Shown here one piece after another: positions 1-5,102 of a DNA stretch of 5,102 nt. The DNA is taken from assembly GCA_014380545.1 (NCBI GenBank), contig JACMJP010000212.1:1-5102 (forward strand). The letters are read 5' to 3'. Positions within the stretch are counted from its first letter, which is position 1, and every line of letters starts with the position of its first letter. The position numbers and the translations under genes were made by a program. Below the pieces are notes generated by a model that worked only from the letters and a program-made list of their open reading frames with translations, did no database searches and was not told where the DNA came from. The DNA comes from Chitinophagales bacterium (GTDB taxonomy: Bacteria; Bacteroidota; Bacteroidia; Chitinophagales; BACL12).

Positions 1-892
1 CAGATGCACATGTATATTTTTGCAGGATTGTTTTAGCTTCTTCAATCTCTCCCGATTGAAAAATAGTATTAAAATATTGTCCTACTAATTTCCATTTTAA
101 GGCTTGTATTTCTTTTTTATCTGCATAAAATACTGCAAGTGAATCTGTATAATTAATAGATAATTCATAATCACTGTTTTTGGACCAATAACTTAAATTT
201 GAGTTGTTTAATTGATCATAAAATTCCAGAATGACATATTCAGTCTGAAATAATTTTATGGCTCTGTAAAAAATAATATATGCAGATTGAATATCTCCTT
301 CACTATAAATTCCATGTGCAAGATCAATAAATAATTCCGGGAGATAGGGTTTTGAGATTTTGCCTGCAGTAAAAGCTTTATAAATTTCTGATGCGGCAAT
401 ATTCATTTCCTCAAGTGCTGCATATTCATCACCTTCCAGTATTTTTATTTTTGCTGATGCATACATAAATTCCGGAAGTACGTCAATTTTCATTAATACA
501 TTTACTAATCGAAGCGCTAATTTGGTGTTCTCATCATCAATTAATTTTTCTGCTTCTGCAAGTGCTGTATTTAAAATAAAGGAATATTGTTCTGTATGTT
601 CAGCCAGATATTCTTTTCCGTTTGTTTTATCCTGCAGAAAATCTAATGTGTTGAGTGCAGCTTCAATTTTATAAATATTGATTTCTCCGTTTGATGTGTG
701 CAAACCGAGTTGTAGTGTGCTGAGTGATTTATAGAAATAAGCGTCTAAATTCTTTTTGTCCTTTTCAATTTCTTTTTTGCATTGTTCGAAACATTTTTCA
801 TAATCGCCTTTATCATACAAGACGATAAATTTTTGTGCGAAGAGTTGGGTAAGTAATAGTGCAAATAAAATAGTTGTGTGTATTTTCAGCAT
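1..892 (-). CDS. Exported TPR-like helical repeat protein, N-terminal part (3' end outside window)
   Basis: An uninterrupted minus-strand reading frame of 297 codons runs from ATG at 892-890 to the left edge, so the C-terminus is missing. Residues 1-20 form a signal peptide: a short basic start (MLKIH), a hydrophobic stretch ILFALLL, and a likely cut after LFAQ. No lipobox cysteine is visible. The mature part is rich in Lys, Glu, Leu, Ala and Tyr and reads as paired helices. The first pair (about residues 21-63, with YDKGDYEKCFEQCKKEI then LDAYFYKSLSTLQLG) resembles a tetratricopeptide repeat, and later segments (near GDEYAALEEMNIAA and YSEGDIQSAYIIFYRAI) look like further degenerate repeats. 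Such proteins usually act as periplasmic or cell-surface scaffolds; no specific function can be assigned. There is no upstream in-frame ATG, so 892 is the best start. It diverges from the DUF983 gene with 45 bp between them. The coding call is firm; the TPR assignment rests on pattern only. Confidence 0.85.
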   Translation of the reverse strand, partial: MLKIHTTILFALLLTQLFAQKFIVLYDKGDYEKCFEQCKKEIEKDKKNLDAYFYKSLSTLQLGLHTSNGEINIYKIEAALNTLDFLQDKTNGKEYLAEHTEQYSFILNTALAEAEKLIDDENTKLALRLVNVLMKIDVLPEFMYASAKIKILEGDEYAALEEMNIAASEIYKAFTAGKISKPYLPELFIDLAHGIYSEGDIQSAYIIFYRAIKLFQTEYVILEFYDQLNNSNLSYWSKNSDYELSINYTDSLAVFYADKKEIQALKWKLVGQYFNTIFQSGEIEEAKTILQKYTCAS

Positions 893-925
893 GCAGTAAA
901 ATAACGGAAACAGTTTTGTAAAAAG

Positions 926-933
926 TATCTTTG
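926..933 (+). promoter_or_regulatory. Bacteroidota -7 promoter box (TATCTTTG) for the DUF983 gene
   Basis: TATCTTTG matches the Bacteroidota primary-sigma -7 consensus TAnnTTTG exactly. It ends only 4 bases before the ATG at 938. Transcription normally starts a few bases after this box, so the mRNA would have almost no 5' leader or none. No clear -33 TTG element lies at the usual distance upstream. The box sits in the 45-bp gap between divergent genes. I see no comparably good box facing left for the TPR-like gene. Confidence 0.6.
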
Positions 934-937
934 CGTC

Positions 938-1312
938 ATGAAATTTTCTGAAAGCCAGATTGGCTTGGCATTTCGATTAAAATGCCCGAGATGTAAAACG
1001 GGTGAATTATTTCTCGACCGTAATCCCTATCATCTGAAAAATTTAGCTAAAATGCCTAAACATTGTGCAAATTGTAATTTAGGATATTTCCCCGAGGCGG
1101 GATTTTATTATGGGGCTATGTGGATCAGTTATCTTGTAGGTATTCTCATGAGTGTGATAATTATTTGTGTTTTGATGTTTGGTTTTCATGTAGAAACAAA
1201 ATGGGCGTTTGCGGGATTTGTATTATTTCATATTCTATTTTCTCCATACCTGTTTAAATTTTCAAGAGCATTGTGGCTAAGTTTTTATGTGAACCAGCAT
1301 AGAGATATTTGA
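938..1312 (+). CDS. DUF983 family small membrane protein with zinc-ribbon-like cysteines
   Basis: This 124-residue protein matches the pattern of the DUF983 family, whose function is unknown. The N-terminal cytosolic part carries CPRC (C16, C19) followed by KTGELF, then a second pair CANC (C43, C46); together these four cysteines look like a zinc ribbon. The segment YFPEAGFYYGAMWISY (50-65) is the family's characteristic junction. Two membrane helices follow, at about 58-83 and 88-105, and the tail is short and basic. The length is typical of the family, so the gene appears complete. The start at 938 is supported by the promoter box immediately upstream; there is no Shine-Dalgarno sequence. 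It is transcribed divergently from the TPR-like gene, and the 213-bp AT-rich gap before the sulfatase suggests it is a single-gene unit. Family membership is recalled from the motif pattern, not from a search. Confidence 0.88.
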   Translation: MKFSESQIGLAFRLKCPRCKTGELFLDRNPYHLKNLAKMPKHCANCNLGYFPEAGFYYGAMWISYLVGILMSVIIICVLMFGFHVETKWAFAGFVLFHILFSPYLFKFSRALWLSFYVNQHRDI

Positions 1313-1525
1313 AGCAGCAATTTAAAGGGTTTGTGAAACTTCCTGTTTATAAACTTTTCATTATATGATTTAATTTTTTTTTATTCAGTGACATATAGCA
1401 TAACATCTATTTATTGTGTAGATCATCTTACATTGTCATACTTAAAACATTTTATTTTTATATACATAAATAATTCACATTTATGAATTTTATTAATATC
1501 TTAGAATTGTAAAAAACCTAAATTC
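1313..1525. other. AT-rich intergenic region upstream of the sulfatase gene
   Basis: No gene is visible in these 213 bases. The likely promoter of the sulfatase lies at the right end. The best candidate for a -7 box is TAGAATTG at 1502-1509, one mismatch from TAnnTTTG and 16 bases before the ATG; no -33 TTG element sits at the right distance, so this is weak. Two overlapping small inverted repeats occur at 1465-1489. The T-run near 1372-1384 has no strong hairpin directly before it, so I do not call a terminator for the DUF983 gene. Confidence 0.5.
1465..1489. repeat. Two overlapping small inverted repeats
   Basis: CATAAAT at 1465-1471 is the reverse complement of ATTTATG at 1479-1485, with 7 bases between. 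AATTCA at 1472-1477 is the reverse complement of TGAATT at 1484-1489, with 6 bases between. The two share bases and could not form as hairpins at the same time. They lie about 40-60 bases before the sulfatase start, where an operator could sit. Short inverted repeats are expected by chance in DNA this AT-rich, so the function is uncertain. Confidence 0.35.
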
Positions 1526-3856
1526 ATGAAACGACTAATATTCTCCTCAGTAGTTGTGTTGTTTTCCCGTGTTATAATGGCGCAGGCTCCACCAAAACCA
1601 AATGTTTTATTTATTGTAGTTGACGACCTTAATGATTATGTCGAAGGATTTGATGGCCAACCGCAGATAGAAACACCTAATTTTCGTGAAGTCGAAGAGA
1701 GAGGATATACTTTTTTAAATGCTTTTGCAAATGCACCGGGATGTGCTCCTTCAAGAACAAGCATGTTATCAGGAAAAGATCTTAATTATACCAAAGTATA
1801 TAATAATGACGATTACGGATTTTCTTTTCGTACTGAGTTTAATGCAGCTTCAGGAAATGAGGTAGTATATACACTGCCCGAAATATTAAAAGACAGTGGT
1901 GGTTATTTCACTTATTACATTAATAAGATTTTTCATGGTGTAGATGAAGGCGATATGGATAATTCAACTTCAGATCAATGCGAAAAGGGAGACTCATGGA
2001 ATAAACAAACAGTTATAGAAGAGTCAAATGAGTTCGTAATGGAGGCCCTCAGTTATACACATAGTCCGGCTTTTCCCTGGGCAAAAATCCCCGACTCTCT
2101 TGAACATTATATGCAGGATGTAATAGGAACAGATTCTGCTATTCAATTTATAAATGCATATGCGGCAGGAACAGTTAATACTTGCGGAAATCCTTTTTTC
2201 CTTGCCCTGGGATATCATCGCCCGCATTCAGGAAGACTAATACCTGAAAAATATTTTCCACCTTATTATTCAGATGATATATATGAATTCCCGCTTCCTC
2301 TTCCTTATAATAATCCAGTAAATATTTATCCGAATAATGGTGTAGTTATGCCTCCTCAGCCTACAATGAAATGGGCTGATTTTTTTGCTTTGCCTCCAAC
2401 CGGAATTGCAAGAACAATTGCTGATGCAGGAACTATTGAAGGTGATATTATGGCATATGCAATAGGACTTACTCCGTTGCCACTTATTGCAACAGGGTTG
2501 ACAACTACGCAACGTCTTGAAGTCGTTAAAGAAGTTGAAAGAGCTAATCATGTTATAAGTTATATGGCTGCGGTTCAGTTTATTGATACTCAATTAGGCA
2601 GATTACTGGAGTCCCTTGAAAGCCATCCTGATTTACTGGAAAATACAATTATTGTATTGATCAGTGATCATGGCTATTCGCTTGGTGAAAAAAGGCATTA
2701 TTCAAAATGGAGTTTATGGGAAACAGACCTTCGCATTCCATTTATTATTGTTGATCCTAAAAAATCCGGGAATAAGATATCTACTAAAACTGTATCACTA
2801 CTTGATATATTCCCAACTGTTTTAGCAATGACAGGAACCTCCGTACCTAAATTTGATGATGGCTCGGCTTATCTTGATGGCTCAAGCCTGGTTCCGTTAA
2901 TAAATAATATAAATACTCAATGGGAAAAACCGGTACTTTCTACATATAAAAAAAATGCAACGTCGGGTTCCTGTTTTCCGCACTATTCTGTTCGCAGCGA
3001 AAAATTTCATTATATCCGCTACCAGGCAAATAACGCAACGGGATTTCCCGGAGGTGCCTGCGATACTTTATCTCATGTGTATGAAAAAGAATTATATGAA
3101 ATTGGTGTAAACAGGGAAACAGATCCTTATGAATGGAAAAATATTGCCTCTGATCCGGATTATAAACCGATTATAAATTATCTGGATAACTTTTTCCCCG
3201 ATAGTATTTTTTATAATAAAAAAGTGAATAAGGTTGTAATTACGAATAATGCTACTCCTTGTTTATTATCAGGCACTGCGAAAATAAAATTAAAAGCAAA
3301 ATTATATACTCCTGAAGGAGCATTAATAGCGCCGGGGGCTTTATCAGCTTACCAATTTAAATGGTCAACAAATTTAACTGCTGTAACATTTACGGGTGTG
3401 AATTATACATTTAATATGGCTTCTTTACCGGCGGCTATTTTTAGTGCAGAAGATAAGATCATTTTGTATTTACATGTATATAGCACCTTAACCGGAAAAC
3501 TTGTTGCCTTTGATATGAAAACTTATTATATAAATAGCTTATTCCTTCCAATGGCCACATACAACACAAATCTAAGCGGAGCACAGGTAAGTATTCTTGA
3601 TTATAATATTACAGGTACTTACACAAATACTAAATGGGATTTTGGTGACGGTTACCAAACTGAAGATTTTTTACCGGCACCATATTCATATTCTTCAATT
3701 GGTACGTACACTATAAAAAATACTGTTCAATATGGAAACGGATGCAGTATCAACTTCTCTAAAAATATTAATATTACTGAATTAAAGGAAGCCTTAACTT
3801 CAAGTGAAGAGGGGTATGCTTATAATCTATATCCTAATCCGGCATCTTATTTATAG
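1526..3856 (+). CDS. Secreted sulfatase, iduronate-2-sulfatase-like, with PKD domain; C-terminus cut by frameshift
   Basis: This type I sulfatase would hydrolyse sulfate esters, probably on sulfated polysaccharide, outside the cytoplasm. Residues 1-20 are a signal peptide (cut near MAQ-AP). The sulfatase domain spans about 25-555. PNVLFIVVDDLN gives metal-binding D33/D34. CAPSR at 73-77 is the C-x-P-S-R signature whose Cys73 must become formylglycine; the motif ends LSG where LTG is usual. NKIFH (K134, H137), GYHRPH (H231), SDHG (D381, H382) and K394 line up with the active-site residues I recall for human iduronate-2-sulfatase, including the 12-residue gap from H382 to K394. An unassigned beta-rich region (about 565-670) and a PKD domain with WDFGDG at 704-709 follow. 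At 765-776 a T9SS sorting domain begins (YNLYPNPAS) but meets TAG at 3854. The missing remainder lies in another frame up to 4050; the restored protein would have about 841 residues. The exact substrate cannot be told, and no sulfatase-maturating enzyme is in the window. Confidence 0.93.
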   Translation: MKRLIFSSVVVLFSRVIMAQAPPKPNVLFIVVDDLNDYVEGFDGQPQIETPNFREVEERGYTFLNAFANAPGCAPSRTSMLSGKDLNYTKVYNNDDYGFSFRTEFNAASGNEVVYTLPEILKDSGGYFTYYINKIFHGVDEGDMDNSTSDQCEKGDSWNKQTVIEESNEFVMEALSYTHSPAFPWAKIPDSLEHYMQDVIGTDSAIQFINAYAAGTVNTCGNPFFLALGYHRPHSGRLIPEKYFPPYYSDDIYEFPLPLPYNNPVNIYPNNGVVMPPQPTMKWADFFALPPTGIARTIADAGTIEGDIMAYAIGLTPLPLIATGLTTTQRLEVVKEVERANHVISYMAAVQFIDTQLGRLLESLESHPDLLENTIIVLISDHGYSLGEKRHYSKWSLWETDLRIPFIIVDPKKSGNKISTKTVSLLDIFPTVLAMTGTSVPKFDDGSAYLDGSSLVPLINNINTQWEKPVLSTYKKNATSGSCFPHYSVRSEKFHYIRYQANNATGFPGGACDTLSHVYEKELYEIGVNRETDPYEWKNIASDPDYKPIINYLDNFFPDSIFYNKKVNKVVITNNATPCLLSGTAKIKLKAKLYTPEGALIAPGALSAYQFKWSTNLTAVTFTGVNYTFNMASLPAAIFSAEDKIILYLHVYSTLTGKLVAFDMKTYYINSLFLPMATYNTNLSGAQVSILDYNITGTYTNTKWDFGDGYQTEDFLPAPYSYSSIGTYTIKNTVQYGNGCSINFSKNINITELKEALTSSEEGYAYNLYPNPASYL

Positions 3857-4050
3857 ATTGTAACAGAACGTATAACAACATTAAATTACTGGTTATAAAT
3901 ATTTTTGGTGAAACCATGCTGGAGAATGAGTATAATAATAATGAAACAATAAGAATAGATGTATCATTGCTTGTACCAGGCTTTTATTCTGTAAGGATGG
4001 TTACAAATAATATGTTTACAAATGCCTGTAAGTTTGAAGTGATAAAATAG
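3847..4050 (+). pseudogene. Out-of-frame remainder of the sulfatase's T9SS type A sorting domain
   Basis: Reading in the -1 frame from 3847 gives 67 residues and then TAG at 4048-4050: LFIDCNRTYNNIKLLV, then INIFGETML, then an Asn/Glu-rich turn, then VPGFYSVRM and a final KFEVIK. These are the expected later parts of a type A T9SS sorting domain: the IFGE strand, the GxYxVxM strand and a Lys near the end. The sulfatase frame supplies the first part, YPNPAS. One extra base in TCTTATTT (3845-3852), for example a further T, would join them as PNPAS-LFIDC with no other defect. No start codon or ribosome site suggests separate translation, and the sequence shows no classic slippery heptamer. It is either a recent one-base deletion or a sequencing or assembly error. 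In the family this domain directs export through the outer membrane and is then removed. Confidence 0.85.
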
Positions 4051-4060
4051 AGCATTGTTT

Positions 4061-4095
4061 AATGAATAAGGTTTTTACAAGAAACCATATTCATT
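4061..4095 (+). terminator. Strong hairpin terminator between convergent genes
   Basis: The left arm is AATGAATA (4061-4068), one mismatched A (4069), then GGTTT (4070-4074). The right arm is AAACC (4082-4086), a mismatched A (4087), then TATTCATT (4088-4095). This gives 13 base pairs around one A-A mismatch with a 7-base loop, and a T-run (ATTTTTAG) follows on the plus strand. The hairpin starts 10 bases after the restored sulfatase stop at 4050, so it fits as the end of the sulfatase mRNA. It also lies just past the stop of the minus-strand acidic gene and could block transcription from both sides, though a T-run for the minus direction is lacking. Confidence 0.7.
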
Positions 4096-4100
4096 GATTT

Positions 4101-4337
4101 TTAGAAAACAAAAGAAAACATACGGTTGTAATCTTTCACAGTTTCGATATTTTTTCCTTCTTCTTCCTGGAAAGGGTTGTTGTTGGTTTCTTCTTCCTGT
4201 TCATCTGTTTCTTCATCCTCTTCAATTTCTTCTTCAGGGGTTTCTTCTTCTTCTTCGTTAGAATTTACGATTTGCAAAATGTGTAATAGCATGCTGTCAA
4301 CGGGATTCAGGATGAACGGAGTTTTTGTTAATTGCAT
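4101..4337 (-). CDS. Putative small, highly acidic protein of unknown function
   Basis: I do not recognise this 78-residue protein. Residues 1-26 are a mixed, mildly hydrophobic segment (TPFILNP then SMLLHILQIVNS). Residues 28-60 are extremely acidic: 19 Glu and 2 Asp in 33 positions, mostly in runs of two to five, broken by Thr, Pro, Gln and Asn. The last 15 residues contain basic and aromatic positions and end FSFVF. There is no signal peptide or full membrane helix, so it is probably cytosolic and mostly disordered. For it: a minus-strand TAATTTTC at 4352-4359 is one base from the -7 consensus and 15 bases before the ATG, the gene has its own 125-bp gap from dacB, and the convergent hairpin lies just past its stop. 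Against it: the GAA/GAG-rich DNA is low in complexity and could stay open by chance. A serine-rich frame on the opposite strand (4177-4365) is treated as its shadow. Confidence 0.55.
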   Translation of the reverse strand: MQLTKTPFILNPVDSMLLHILQIVNSNEEEEETPEEEIEEDEETDEQEEETNNNPFQEEEGKNIETVKDYNRMFSFVF

Positions 4338-4462
4338 AGTTGAATTTTTCCGAAAATTAAACTGATTGTATTAAGGGGGTGTATTGTTGTGTTTGAGTTT
4401 GTATTATGAATTTGTTAAGAGAATTAAAAGAAAAGAAATTGACATACATCTATGTTCACAAC
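4338..4462. other. Intergenic gap between dacB-like gene and acidic ORF
   Basis: No gene is visible. The gap is AT-rich with one C-run on the minus strand (complement of GGGGG at 4375-4379). It contains the weak hairpin described after dacB and, at 4352-4359, the near-consensus minus-strand -7 box TAATTTTC, 15 bases before the acidic ORF's ATG. No -33 TTG is present at the usual spacing. Confidence 0.4.
4422..4455 (-). terminator. Possible weak terminator after the dacB-like gene
   Basis: On the minus strand, just past the stop at 4463, ACATA and TATGT form a 5-bp stem with a 4-base loop (4442-4455). It is followed by a T-rich tract interrupted by C (the complement of 4422-4441). The stem has only one G-C pair, so it would be a poor terminator and read-through towards the acidic gene is possible. 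Confidence 0.3.
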
Positions 4463-5102
4463 TCATAGTCCCGCCATATATATCATAATGTTTTCCAGCT
4501 TCTGTTTTATTTCTGCACTGCCGCAAGTGTAATTATTCATCATAACACTAAAGCATAATAATTTGCCTGATTTTGTTTGTACGTATCCTGAATAGCTGCG
4601 CACCTTACTCATGCTGCCACTTTTTGCAAATATTTTCCCTTCTGCTGTGGTGCCATTTGTAATACTTTTTAAGGTTCCGCTTTCTCCTGAAACAGGCAAT
4701 GAGTTTTTATAAATATTAAAATTATTTTGTGCATAAGCATATTTTAAAAATGAACACATCTGCATTGTTGTAATAACATTTAATCTTGATAAACCACTGC
4801 CGTCTTCCATATTAAAACCTTTCAGGTTCATTCCTTTTTCGCCCCAGTAACTACGCACCACCTTGCTACCTGATGTTGTACTGCCATCGTTTAATTGTTC
4901 TTTGCCAATTGTTTTTAATAATGTTTCGGCATATAAATTAATGCTTTCCAAATTCGTTTCATTAATAATTTCAATTAATGGTGCAGATGTATGTTTTAAT
5001 AAAACATTTCTTTTTTTATTCAATTTAATTCCAAGTCTTTTTATCGCATACATGGTTGTTACCTGTTGCTCAATCGTAATCCCATTTTTTTCTAATGCCT
5101 TC
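4463..5102 (-). CDS. dacB: D-alanyl-D-alanine carboxypeptidase/endopeptidase, PBP4 type (peptidase S13), C-terminal part
   Basis: This enzyme trims or cleaves peptidoglycan peptides in the periplasm. The reading frame is open to the right edge: 16 codons (KALEKNGITIEQQVTT) precede the internal Met at 5053, so the true start and the SxxK catalytic serine box lie outside the window. Some 212 residues are visible. Counting from the Met at 5053, the SxN box is SIN at 37-39 within NLESINLYAETLL (4937-4945), the family box DGSGLSRLN is at 84-92, and the third active-site box is KSGS at 144-147 (4616-4624 for KSG), where most members have KTG. SMSKVRSYSGYV then matches the strand after the KTG box. 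The gene ends with TGA at 4463-4465 and the C-terminus looks complete. The only truncation is the window edge. The S13 assignment is strong; the symbol follows the E. coli name of the family. Confidence 0.9.
   Translation of the reverse strand, partial: KALEKNGITIEQQVTTMYAIKRLGIKLNKKRNVLLKHTSAPLIEIINETNLESINLYAETLLKTIGKEQLNDGSTTSGSKVVRSYWGEKGMNLKGFNMEDGSGLSRLNVITTMQMCSFLKYAYAQNNFNIYKNSLPVSGESGTLKSITNGTTAEGKIFAKSGSMSKVRSYSGYVQTKSGKLLCFSVMMNNYTCGSAEIKQKLENIMIYMAGL

Noticed and set aside
1326..1344. Possible terminator hairpin after the DUF983 gene (AGG-GTTT / AAAC-TT-CCT)
   Set aside because: The stem is 7 bp with a bulge, and the T-run only begins about 25 bases later, so it does not look like an intrinsic terminator.
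2024..2227. Minus-strand ORF of 67 codons inside the sulfatase gene
   Set aside because: It lies wholly antisense to a domain with clear sulfatase motifs, and its composition (many Cys, Ile, Ser, Arg) is that of a chance antisense frame.
2270..2593. Minus-strand ORF of 107 codons inside the sulfatase gene
   Set aside because: It is antisense to conserved coding sequence, is rich in Asn, Ile, Ser and Cys, and shows no recognisable motif or promoter.
3842..3856. Programmed -1 ribosomal frameshift producing full-length sulfatase
   Set aside because: The overlap TCT TAT TTA TAG has no X-XXY-YYZ slippery heptamer, and slipping back one base would leave the P-site tRNA poorly paired. A deletion or sequence error is simpler.
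4150..4258. Imperfect TTC/CTT repeat tract resembling a microsatellite
   Set aside because: The repeat is irregular and mixes GAA, GAG and other codons on the coding strand, which fits an acidic coding region better than a slippage-prone tandem repeat.
4177..4365. Plus-strand serine-rich ORF opposite the acidic ORF
   Set aside because: The poly-Ser run is the complement of GAA/GAG repeats. The frame has no signal, promoter or plausible fold, so it is best explained as the shadow of the minus-strand acidic ORF.

Overview
The window looks like chromosomal DNA from an AT-rich member of the Bacteroidota, perhaps of the Chitinophagales, Saprospirales or Sphingobacteriales type. Four things point there: a type IX secretion (T9SS) C-terminal sorting domain, a DUF983 membrane protein, a -7 promoter box of the Bacteroidota form TAnnTTTG directly before a start codon, and starts without clear Shine-Dalgarno sequences. 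I see no rRNA, tRNA, insertion sequence, phage gene or CRISPR array.

Layout, left to right. (1) Positions 1-892, minus strand: the N-terminal 297 codons of an exported, helical, TPR-like protein, cut by the window edge. (2) A 45-bp divergent gap carries a promoter that points right. (3) Positions 938-1312, plus: a DUF983 protein with a four-cysteine zinc-ribbon-like motif and two membrane helices. (4) Positions 1313-1525: an AT-rich gap with small inverted repeats. (5) Positions 1526-4050, plus: a large secreted sulfatase resembling iduronate-2-sulfatase, followed by an unidentified beta-rich region, a PKD domain and a T9SS sorting domain. The reading frame breaks at about 3847, so the continuous ORF stops at 3856, just after the sorting domain begins; the rest of that domain lies intact in another frame up to 4050. 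(6) Positions 4061-4095: a strong hairpin between convergent genes. (7) Positions 4101-4337, minus: a small, extremely acidic putative protein. (8) Positions 4463-5102, minus: the C-terminal part of a PBP4/DacB-type D-Ala-D-Ala carboxypeptidase (peptidase S13), cut by the right edge.

The genes do not form one obvious pathway. The sulfatase would act on sulfated polysaccharides outside the cell or at its surface, the DacB protein acts on peptidoglycan in the periplasm, and the other three have no known role. No SusC/SusD pair, sulfatase-maturating enzyme or other polysaccharide-utilisation gene is in view. I do not see a convincing undescribed multi-gene system. The observations most worth checking are the frameshift that cuts off the secretion signal, the uncharacterised region of the sulfatase, and the small acidic protein.
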